Shown here: in pieces, positions 7,771-13,950 of the stretch | How the letters are laid out: every line of letters starts with the position of its first letter | Numbering within the stretch: position 1 is the stretch's first letter | Source of the DNA: an uncultured Intestinimonas sp. | GTDB taxonomy: Bacteria; Bacillota; Clostridia; Oscillospirales; Oscillospiraceae | Direction of reading: 5' to 3' | Length of the DNA: 36,647 nucleotides | Assembly: GCF_944387245.1 (NCBI RefSeq) | Contig: NZ_CALXEE010000013.1 | Location: 1-36,647, forward strand | The notes under the pieces: generated by a model | What the model was told of the DNA's origin: nothing | Database searches by the model: none | Seen by the model: only the letters and a program-made list of their open reading frames with translations | Made by a program: the position numbers and the translations under genes

Positions 7771-8997
7771 TTATTTCAGCTTGCCCTGCTCCCGCAGCGC
7801 CTGGACGGTATCGGGCAGGCCCCACAGATTGATAAAGCCGGTGGCGTCGTCCTGGTTGTAGTCGCTCTCCTCGAAGGTGACCAGATCCTCAGAGTAGAGG
7901 GTCTCGGGAGAGGTGACGCCGGCATTGATGATGTTGCCCTTGTAGAGCTTGAGCTTCACGGTGCCGGTGACATGCTCCTGGGTCTTGTCGGCAAAGGCGC
8001 TCAGAGCCTCCCGCAGGGGGGTGAACCACTTGCCGTTATAAACCAGATCTGCGAAGTCCACCGCCAGCTTGGCCTTCATGTGGGCGATATCCTTGTCGAT
8101 GGTGATCATCTCCAGCACCTCGTGGGCGTGGTAGAGGATGGTGCCGCCGGGGGTCTCGTACACGCCCCGGTCCTTCATGCCCACCAGCCGGTTCTCCACG
8201 ATGTCCAGCAGACCGATGCCGTTCTCGCCGCCCAGCTTGTTGAGCTTGCGGACGATGTCGCTGGCCTTCATTTTCTCCCCGTCGATGGCCACGGGCACAC
8301 CCTTGACAAACTCCAGGGTGACATAGGTGGGCTTGTCCGGGGCGGCGATGGGGCTCACGCCCATCTCCAAAAAGCCCTCCTTCTCATAAAGAGGCTCGTT
8401 GGAGGGGTCCTCCAGGTCCAGGCCCTCGTGGGAGAGGTGCCACAGGTTCTTGTCCTTGGAGTAGTTGGTCTCCCGGCTGATCTTCAGGGGGATATTGTGG
8501 GCCTCGGCGTAGTCAATCTCCTCTTCCCGGCCCTTGATATCCCACTCACGCCAGGGAGCGATGATCTTCATCTCGGGAGCAAAACGCTTGATGGCCAACT
8601 CGAACCGGACCTGGTCGTTACCCTTGCCAGTGCAGCCGTGGCAGATGGCGTCGGCCCCCTCCTTCTTGGCGATCTCCACCAGCCGCTTGGCGATGATGGG
8701 CCGGGCAAAGGCGGTGCCCAGCAGGTACTGCTCGTACTTGGCCCCCATCTTCATGGAGGGGATGATGACCTCATCCACCATCTCGTCGGTGAGATCCTCC
8801 ACATAGAGCTTGGAGGCTCCGGTCTTGAGGGCCTTCTCCTCCAGGCCGTCCAGTTCGGTGCCCTGGCCCACGTCGCCGGAGACGGCGATGACCTCGCAGT
8901 TGTTGTAGTTCTCCTTCAGCCAGGGGATGATGATGGATGTATCCAAGCCGCCGGAATAGGCGAGTACGACTTTCTTGATGTCCTTGTGATCTGTCAT
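7771..8997 (-). CDS. argG: Argininosuccinate synthase
   Basis: Joins citrulline and aspartate using ATP; about 408 residues. The N-terminal PP-loop AYSGGLDTS identifies the family, and [15 protein letters not shown] is the characteristic ATP/aspartate region. First gene of the arg operon. I chose ATG 8997 because GGAGG stands 8 bp ahead; the ATG five codons upstream overlaps that ribosome site. Directly downstream are element B and a second copy of the gene's 3' end. The retained copy is intact, so the insertion did not damage the enzyme. Confidence 0.96.
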   Translation of the reverse strand: MTDHKDIKKVVLAYSGGLDTSIIIPWLKENYNNCEVIAVSGDVGQGTELDGLEEKALKTGASKLYVEDLTDEMVDEVIIPSMKMGAKYEQYLLGTAFARPIIAKRLVEIAKKEGADAICHGCTGKGNDQVRFELAIKRFAPEMKIIAPWREWDIKGREEEIDYAEAHNIPLKISRETNYSKDKNLWHLSHEGLDLEDPSNEPLYEKEGFLEMGVSPIAAPDKPTYVTLEFVKGVPVAIDGEKMKASDIVRKLNKLGGENGIGLLDIVENRLVGMKDRGVYETPGGTILYHAHEVLEMITIDKDIAHMKAKLAVDFADLVYNGKWFTPLREALSAFADKTQEHVTGTVKLKLYKGNIINAGVTSPETLYSEDLVTFEESDYNQDDATGFINLWGLPDTVQALREQGKLK

Positions 8998-9031
8998 GGT
9001 GAACGCCTCCATGTCTTTCGATGTTGGACAC

Positions 9032-9060
9032 AGTGTACCACTTCCTCAGAGAAAATGCAA
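9032..9060 (-). promoter_or_regulatory. Promoter of the arginine operon
   Basis: On the minus strand, TTGCAT (9055-9060), a 17-bp spacer and TACACT (9032-9037) lie 35 bp before the argG ATG. Confidence 0.75.
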
Positions 9061-9065
9061 GAGGC

Positions 9066-9087
9066 AATTCGCATAAATATGCGAATT
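9066..9087. promoter_or_regulatory. Palindromic operator, probable ArgR (ARG) box 1
   Basis: AATTCGCATA-AA-TATGCGAATT is a perfect 22-bp palindrome starting 5 bp upstream of the argG -35 box. Its spacing and AT-rich centre resemble ARG boxes (TGAATnnnnATTCA), with CGCAT/ATGCG half-sites. Assigning it to ArgR is inference from location and form. Confidence 0.6.
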
Positions 9088-9120
9088 ACCTCCCTGTTTT
9101 CTCGTGCGTTCTCACATCAA

Positions 9121-9150
9121 TATGCATAATATGCGTTATATAATGCATAT
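9121..9150. promoter_or_regulatory. Second palindromic operator region, probable ArgR box 2
   Basis: The region holds overlapping half-sites of the same type: TATGCATAATATGCG and TGCGTTATATAATGCA, the latter a palindrome with one mismatch. The two operator regions are centred about 58 bp apart, which would suit co-operative binding by hexameric ArgR. The rest of 9013-9185 shows only the promoter. Confidence 0.5.
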
Positions 9151-9185
9151 CCACATTGTTTATACGCTTCCTTCGCCCATTTGAG

Positions 9186-9890
9186 CTACATGTGGAACCG
9201 CCGGCGCACCTCGTCCCGAAGAGCCGGACGGCGGCGGACGATGACCAGAGGGATAATGAGCGCCACACACACGGCAGCCACCACCAGAGACCAACCGGGC
9301 ACATAATCCTGATGGAGCCAGTGGTCCACGTAGAGTTCAACGCTCATGACAAAGAGGCCGATGGCACCGATGATGAGGGTAACACTGGTAAGGATAGACC
9401 GCCCCCTGCTGAGAATCAGCCCCAATGCCACCATAATGGCCCCACCAGTGAGAATAATAGGCAGGGCCAGCCCCAGATACCACCGTAGGCCGTGAAGGTC
9501 GATGGAGATGAGGTAGACGTACACCCCCACGGCGCAGGCGTCCAGGCCCAACCGGACCCACAGGGGCATCCCCCGGAAGAGGAGGGGCGGCACCAGCCAG
9601 ATCCACAGCATCACTGCCGCGCCGATGACGTAGAGGGACCAGGGGCGGCTGGAGTGGAGGAAAAAGAGGTTCAGCACCCCGCAGACCACCGCCACCGAGC
9701 CCAGCATGGCTGAGAGCAGCAGAGCCAGCTCCAGCTTGTTCACCGGCTGCACCTCCTCCCGCCGGCTGGGGAAAGGAGGGGGCAGCTCGGTGTCCACCGG
9801 CTGCCGGGGGTTGACCACCGGGGTCTGGCACAGCGGGCAGGCGCTGGCGGTGGGGTCCAGCTCTACCCCGCAGTTGACGCAGTATGACAT
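9186..9890 (-). CDS. Zinc-ribbon membrane protein (DUF6320-like)
   Basis: A 234-residue protein. Residues 1-27 form a zinc ribbon with two Cys pairs (CVNCG at 4-8, CPLC at 18-21). A proline-rich linker follows, then six hydrophobic segments between roughly residues 52 and 220, with a basic C-terminus (RRRPALRDEVRRRFHM). No enzymatic motif is visible. It follows the acyltransferase gene by 21 bp. A zinc-ribbon membrane protein beside a CAT-fold acyltransferase and an alpha/beta hydrolase is a grouping I recall from Firmicutes genomes, where this family is named DUF6320. Function is unknown; a membrane partner of the acyltransferase is a guess. Confidence 0.75.
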   Translation of the reverse strand: MSYCVNCGVELDPTASACPLCQTPVVNPRQPVDTELPPPFPSRREEVQPVNKLELALLLSAMLGSVAVVCGVLNLFFLHSSRPWSLYVIGAAVMLWIWLVPPLLFRGMPLWVRLGLDACAVGVYVYLISIDLHGLRWYLGLALPIILTGGAIMVALGLILSRGRSILTSVTLIIGAIGLFVMSVELYVDHWLHQDYVPGWSLVVAAVCVALIIPLVIVRRRPALRDEVRRRFHM

Positions 9891-9911
9891 TTGTATCTCC
9901 TCCCTGTGCCT

Positions 9912-11219
9912 TCAGCGAGCCGGCGGTTCCGGTCCCTGGCGGTTGGATATGACTTTGACATGGATGCCCTCCCGGACCAGGTGACGGAAGAAGTCCCGCT
10001 CCACATCGGACTCCTTCACCGTACCGGCAAAGGTGATCTCCATGGTGTTTCCATAACTGATGGAGGCGCAGTTGCTCCGAGGCGTGTAGGACTGGCCCAG
10101 AATGACCTCCATACGCTGGATGTGAGGCTCCATCTCCGGTGGGACCTTGAAGGCTCCGGGGTTGGTATAGGTTGTGGAATAGGGACGGCAGCCCACCAGC
10201 TTGTAGCTGATGGCCATGGTGAGGTTCTTCACCGGTGCCGGCACCAGTTGGAGCAGCTTGTTTTTCTGGAGCATCACGTTCCGGGTGATGACCGCCTGCA
10301 TCTCCTGGCGGCTGATGTGCAGGCGCATGTGGTGGTGGACCTGGGAGACGATCTCCGGAAAAGTGTAGTCCCCCAGCTCCGGGTCGATGACCGGCCGCAC
10401 CGTCAGGATAAAGTTGCGCAGGGTGCGGGAGGGAAAGTGGGGCCGCAGGTTGATGGGCACCGCCAGGGCCACCGGCAGCTCCCGGCGGCGGCCCTCCCGG
10501 CGCTGCTTGGCCAGGATGGATTCGATGAGAACCGCGGAGAGGTACTCCGTCACCGAGGCGCCGTAGCCCTTGGCCACCTCCCGGAGCTTGTCCAGGGGCA
10601 CCAGACCCATGGTGACGTTGAGGGTGTAGAAGGGCTCCGGTGTGCCGTTGTTCTGATAGGCCTTGCTCTCCCCCATGCCCCGGCGCACCCGGGACTTGGC
10701 ATAGCGGAAATAGGAGTCCTCCTGCTCCTCCCGGGAGGGCGGCTCGTCCACGTCCAGGACACCGCCGGTATTGGGGATCTGGTGGCCCAGCTCCCGCAGG
10801 TAGACCGCCAGCAGGGTGCGGAACAATGTAAGGGCGCCCGCCCCGTCGGCCAGGGCGTGGAAGACTTCCAGGGAGATGCGGTGGCCGTAGTAGAAAAAGC
10901 GGATGAGCCAGCCGTCATCCTCCCGGAAGCGCACCGGCTGGCAGGGATTGCTCATGTCCTCCTTCACAAAGGGACCGGGGGCATCGTTGGGTTCAAAGTA
11001 GTACCAGAAAAAACCACGCTTGATGTGAACCCGGAAACCGGGGAACCGGGGCATGGTCCGGTCGATGGCCCGCTGAAGGGCGGCGGGGTCCACCAGCTCC
11101 GTCATCACCGCCGAGAACCGGTAGATGGCAGAGTAGTTCTCCTTCTGGATGGCGGAGTACATCATGGCGGCGTTATCCAGGCGGTACCACTCCGTCTTCT
11201 TCTTTTTCGGCACAGCCAA
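9912..11219 (-). CDS. CAT-fold acyltransferase (condensation/alcohol acetyltransferase type)
   Basis: A 435-residue protein with the HxxxDG active-site motif HALADGAG near residue 137, as in chloramphenicol acetyltransferases, NRPS condensation domains and alcohol acetyltransferases. A late segment with NPGAF and SYTPRSNCASISYGNT fits the second half of the two-lobed fold, where DFGWG-like sites would lie. Such enzymes move acyl groups from CoA or a carrier to an alcohol or amine. The substrate here is unknown. It starts at TTG 11219 behind a strong G-rich ribosome site (GGAAGGGGGGGG). It is the first gene of a two-gene minus transcript, divergent from the hydrolase. Confidence 0.75.
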   Translation of the reverse strand: MAVPKKKKTEWYRLDNAAMMYSAIQKENYSAIYRFSAVMTELVDPAALQRAIDRTMPRFPGFRVHIKRGFFWYYFEPNDAPGPFVKEDMSNPCQPVRFREDDGWLIRFFYYGHRISLEVFHALADGAGALTLFRTLLAVYLRELGHQIPNTGGVLDVDEPPSREEQEDSYFRYAKSRVRRGMGESKAYQNNGTPEPFYTLNVTMGLVPLDKLREVAKGYGASVTEYLSAVLIESILAKQRREGRRRELPVALAVPINLRPHFPSRTLRNFILTVRPVIDPELGDYTFPEIVSQVHHHMRLHISRQEMQAVITRNVMLQKNKLLQLVPAPVKNLTMAISYKLVGCRPYSTTYTNPGAFKVPPEMEPHIQRMEVILGQSYTPRSNCASISYGNTMEITFAGTVKESDVERDFFRHLVREGIHVKVISNRQGPEPPAR

Positions 11220-11282
11220 ACAGCCCCCCCTTCCTCTATGCGCCCGGGAACCAGAAGCCCCGAACGATGGTCAGCAGGTATC

Positions 11283-11311
11283 ATTATACTATAAACCCCA
11301 CGCCCTTGCAA
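11283..11311 (-). promoter_or_regulatory. Leftward promoter of the acyltransferase transcript
   Basis: On the minus strand, TTGCAA (11306-11311), a 17-bp spacer and TATAAT (11283-11288). The -35 hexamer is its own reverse complement and also serves the rightward promoter. Confidence 0.75.
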
Positions 11312-11334
11312 TCCGGGGGAATATCCTGTAAGAT
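11306..11334 (+). promoter_or_regulatory. Rightward promoter of the hydrolase, sharing the -35 box
   Basis: TTGCAA (11306-11311), a 17-bp spacer and TGTAAGAT, an extended -10 with TAAGAT at 11329-11334. Both polymerases would contact the same palindromic -35, so the two directions should exclude each other. Confidence 0.65.
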
Positions 11335-11406
11335 GAGAAAAGAATCCTTTTTCACCGCATCTCATATGGCGGAAGCTTCGTCTCCGCCGCACAGTCAGGA
11401 GTTTTT

Positions 11407-12372
11407 ATGGAACAGAAAGAAAAAAAGCGCAAACGCCTGTCTCCCCTCTCCCCCGAGGCACGCCAGACCGCAGAGCAAAGGCGCACCAATGCCGTCATGG
11501 GCGCCCTCAAGGCCATCCACTCCGCCACCTCCCCTGATTCCATGGACCCGGGCGACCTGGACCGCCAGCGCAAGGGCCAGGAGCTGCTGGGGCGCCTGGT
11601 GGCCCCCATGCTGGGCATGAGCTGGGAACCCTTTGACCTCCGGGGTATGCCCGCCGCCTGGGTGCGGCCGGAGCGGGGCCACGACAGGCGCCATGTCATT
11701 CTATACTGCCATGGCGGCGGATATACCAGCGGGAACCTGGGCTATGCCCGCATCCTGGCCGCCAAGCTGGCCGGCGTCACCGGCTACGAGGTGCTGGCCT
11801 TTGAGTACCGCCTGGCCCCCGAGCACACCTACCCCGCCCCCCTGGAGGACGCCATGAAGGCCTGGGACTATCTGATGCACCTGGGCTACGGCGCCCGGGA
11901 CGTTGTGGTGGCCGGCGACTCGGCCGGCGGCAACCTGGCCCTTGTCCTGGCCATGCTCCTCCGGGATGCCGGACGTCTCCTCCCCCGGCGGCTGGTCCTC
12001 CTCTCCCCCTGGACCGACATGACGGCCAGCGGAAAGTCCTACCAAGAGCACCGGGACGACGACCCCATGCTCACCATGGACTATATCCAGGCGGTCCGGG
12101 GGGTGTACGCCCCCGGCCAGGACCTGTCCGCCCCCCTACTCTCCCCCCTCTTCGGGGATCTGCGGCGGCTCCCACCTGTTCTCATCCAGGCCGGCACCAA
12201 TGAGATCCTGCTCTCCGACTCGGTGCGGCTCCGGGACCGGCTGGTCCAGGCCGGCACCCCCTGCCGCCTGGAGGTCTGGCCCGACATGTGGCACGTCTTC
12301 CAGATGTTCCCCATGAAAAAAGCTTCTCAGGCTATGAATCACATCGGCCAGTTCCTGCTGGAGCTGGACTGA
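11407..12372 (+). CDS. Alpha/beta hydrolase, hormone-sensitive-lipase type
   Basis: A 321-residue cytoplasmic esterase-like protein. The oxyanion-hole HGGG lies at 102-105, the nucleophile Ser172 in GDSAGG (170-175) and the catalytic His near 296 (MWHVF). In the usual acid segment (D in GSDExLL or DPL), this protein has TNEILLSDS: position 265 is Asn, so Glu266 or Asp271 would have to serve. The 60-residue charged N-terminal cap has no signal peptide. It starts at ATG 11407 behind AGGAG and is divergent from the acyltransferase. The trio may make and cleave an ester, which is inference. Confidence 0.85.
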   Translation: MEQKEKKRKRLSPLSPEARQTAEQRRTNAVMGALKAIHSATSPDSMDPGDLDRQRKGQELLGRLVAPMLGMSWEPFDLRGMPAAWVRPERGHDRRHVILYCHGGGYTSGNLGYARILAAKLAGVTGYEVLAFEYRLAPEHTYPAPLEDAMKAWDYLMHLGYGARDVVVAGDSAGGNLALVLAMLLRDAGRLLPRRLVLLSPWTDMTASGKSYQEHRDDDPMLTMDYIQAVRGVYAPGQDLSAPLLSPLFGDLRRLPPVLIQAGTNEILLSDSVRLRDRLVQAGTPCRLEVWPDMWHVFQMFPMKKASQAMNHIGQFLLELD

Positions 12373-12377
12373 TACAA

Positions 12378-12412
12378 AAACGGGAGGCCGCGCGATGCGC
12401 GGCCTCCCGTTT
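12378..12412 (+). terminator. Terminator of the hydrolase gene
   Basis: A 16-bp perfect stem with a GAT loop, AAACGGGAGGCCGCGC pairing to its complement, ending in TTT, 6 bp after the stop codon. The U run is short. Confidence 0.65.
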
Positions 12413-12764
12413 GAGCCTGCCGATAAAGTCGGCAGGCTCTCTCAAAAATGCAAGCATTTTTTCGAAGAGATGCAGGCCACTGCGTCGCACTTCGTCGGGG
12501 CAAAGTCCACACCGCTCATCCTGGCCTGACGGCCAGGCATCGCTCCGCTTCCTTGCCCCTCCTCTCCCAAACAAACCCGCTTCGCTGGGCTTTGTTTGGG
12601 GCCCCGACTCGCACGTTTGCGGCCTGAGAAGTGTTTTTTCCGAGGCACATGTCCCCGGAAAAAACAGATTTTTATTTGGTTCCGTCGTCTGCGGACGACG
12701 GAACTCTGCGAGGCTCTTGTACGAAATCCGCCACATCTGCCCTTTTTCGGCGGTCTCGTCTGCT
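12413..12764. ncRNA. Six-hairpin noncoding region C, candidate structured RNA
   Basis: No convincing gene lies here. Hairpins stand at 12413-12439 (11-bp stem), 12444-12461, 12497-12559, 12566-12600 (10-bp stem, TTCG loop inside), 12634-12664 (9 bp) and 12680-12703 (10-bp perfect stem). The largest, 12497-12559, closes with GGGGCAA/TTGCCCC, opens into a purine-rich internal loop of about 15 bases on each side and closes again with CCTGGCC/GGCCAGG. Loops of that kind usually carry conserved tertiary contacts. Strand and function are unknown. Linkers differ from those of elements A and B, and no flanking gene end is duplicated. Confidence 0.45.
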
Positions 12765-13241
12765 TTATCCCTCCGCCGGGGCGATGCTCCCCAGCTCCAG
12801 CACAGGGGTGTCCCCCAGAAAGCCCGGCCGGCCCTTAGCCTCCTCCACCGTGCGGCAGAAATAGGCATACAGCTGGGAGGTCCGGTACTCCTCATAGGGG
12901 TAGCCCTCCAGAGCATATCCATAGTCCAGGGTGATCCAACCCCGGCGCTCCAGATCCAGCAGCAGTGCCCCCATCTCCTTCACCTGCTCCATGGTGTCCT
13001 CAGGACTAAGCAGGTAGACCGGCGAGAGAGCCACGGCGGAGAAGTCGTCCTCCACCGTGCTCTCCATCAGGAACCGGGCCAGAGGCAGGTAGCGGTGATG
13101 CTCCAGCTCGTGGAGAAAGGCGGCCTGGGCCGGAGTGAGCTCCCCTTGCCGGTGGGCGTGCTCACCGTGGTGCTCATGATGGTGCTCATGGCTGTGGTCG
13201 TGTCCGCAGCCGCAGCCGCAGTGCTCGTGGTGGTGTTCCAT
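12765..13241 (-). CDS. Histidine-rich metal-binding protein of unknown function
   Basis: A 158-residue protein. Residues 1-30 are dominated by His, Cys, Glu and Asp (MEHHHEHCGCGCGHDHSHEH and more), as in the metal-binding tails of nickel, zinc or cobalt chaperones. The rest (from QGELTPAQAAFLHELEHHRY) looks like a compact helical domain with no motif I can name. It starts at ATG 13241 behind AGGAG; the ORF can be read 19 codons further but without a ribosome site. It is encoded just downstream of the ferredoxin but separated by a terminator. Metal storage or delivery is inferred from composition only. Confidence 0.75.
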   Translation of the reverse strand: MEHHHEHCGCGCGHDHSHEHHHEHHGEHAHRQGELTPAQAAFLHELEHHRYLPLARFLMESTVEDDFSAVALSPVYLLSPEDTMEQVKEMGALLLDLERRGWITLDYGYALEGYPYEEYRTSQLYAYFCRTVEEAKGRPGFLGDTPVLELGSIAPAEG

Positions 13242-13301
13242 GTTGTTGCTCCTTTTTCTTATTTGCTCCAGCATACCCAAGGCCGGCAGTCCTGTCAAGA
13301 G

Positions 13302-13342
13302 AAAAAACAGGGCGGCGCACCAAGTACGCCGCCCTGTTTTTT
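13302..13342 (-). terminator. Terminator of the ferredoxin gene
   Basis: AAAACAGGGCGGCG pairs with CGCCGCCCTGTTTT around a short loop, with a U run on either strand, 19 bp beyond the ferredoxin stop codon. Confidence 0.8.
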
Positions 13343-13360
13343 CGTTAAGTACGCTGTGTG

Positions 13361-13531
13361 TTAGCCCTGGGAGATAGCGCCGGTGGGGCAGGCATCAGCG
13401 CAGGAACCGCAATCGATGCAGGTATTGGCGTCGATGACGTACTGGCTGTCGCCCTGAGAAATAGCACCCATGGGGCAGGTATCGGCACAAGAGCCGCAGC
13501 TCACACAAGCATCACTGATGACATAGGCCAT
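13361..13531 (-). CDS. 2[4Fe-4S] ferredoxin
   Basis: A 56-residue clostridial-type ferredoxin with two complete CxxCxxCxxxCP clusters, CVSCGSCADTCP and CIDCGSCADACP, each followed by GAISQG. It carries low-potential electrons in the cytoplasm of anaerobes. It starts at ATG 13531, 8 bp after GGAGG; the upstream ATG has no such site. It has its own promoter and terminator, so it is monocistronic. The near-identical halves show the classic internal duplication. Confidence 0.96.
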   Translation of the reverse strand: MAYVISDACVSCGSCADTCPMGAISQGDSQYVIDANTCIDCGSCADACPTGAISQG

Positions 13532-13561
13532 TGGTAACACCTCCAATTTGAATGTAAGCCT

Positions 13562-13589
13562 ATTCTACCACAGTTTTGAAAAAATGCAA
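13562..13589 (-). promoter_or_regulatory. Promoter of the ferredoxin gene
   Basis: On the minus strand, TTGCAT (13584-13589), a 16-bp spacer and TAGAAT (13562-13567). The rest of 13590-13767 holds no gene; the only weak rightward -10 candidate is TATAGT near 13719. Confidence 0.65.
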
Positions 13590-13767
13590 CGTTTATTTCT
13601 GCAAATTTCCCCCCTCATTTTTTTGCCCCCACGGGTAGAAGCCCTCAGAGTGGTTAAACTAGGGATGTAATCCAGGTGTGACCAGCCGGAAGGTGGTTTA
13701 TCCCGCCGGAGATCTGGATATAGTTAGAAGCGTGAGAAAAAACGATGCTTTCCCGGGAGGTGAGCAT

Positions 13768-13950
13768 ATGCGGGAATATCAGGATCGTTTTCGTGTGGAA
13801 CTGGCCGGCGCCCTGACCCCTGAGCTGGCTGGCGCCGCTCACAGCCGCGCCCACGGACACCGGACCGACCGTCCGGCCCAGACCAAACGGAACCGAGGTG
13901 AGAGATCATCCGAGAAGAGCGATTCACACAGCGAGCCCAGGCAGCCCTGA
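13768..13950 (+). CDS. Small basic ORF overlapping the start of clpC
   Basis: Sixty residues (MREYQDRFRVELAGALTPEL and on) start at ATG 13768 behind an excellent GGGAGGTGAG ribosome site and end at 13950, overlapping the clpC coding region in another frame. The C-terminal half is rich in Arg, Ser, His and Glu and does not look folded. I recognise no family. The usual clpC neighbours ctsR, mcsA and mcsB are absent, so this may be a leader ORF that delivers ribosomes to clpC. It could also be the true 5' end of a gene broken by a frameshift. Confidence 0.4.
   Translation: MREYQDRFRVELAGALTPELAGAAHSRAHGHRTDRPAQTKRNRGERSSEKSDSHSEPRQP

Noticed and set aside
6088-9129. A 1013-codon open frame on the plus strand, opposite argH and argG
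   Set aside because: It is the complement of two certain genes; high GC at third positions keeps antisense frames open. The text is Gly/Val/Leu/His-rich with no domain and crosses element B.
12332-12922. Long open frames running through region C on both strands
   Set aside because: The residues come from hairpin arms with mirrored composition, with no start signal and no family resemblance.
13590-13767. CtsR or CIRCE heat-shock operator upstream of clpC
   Set aside because: Neither the CtsR heptad repeat nor the CIRCE inverted repeat can be found.
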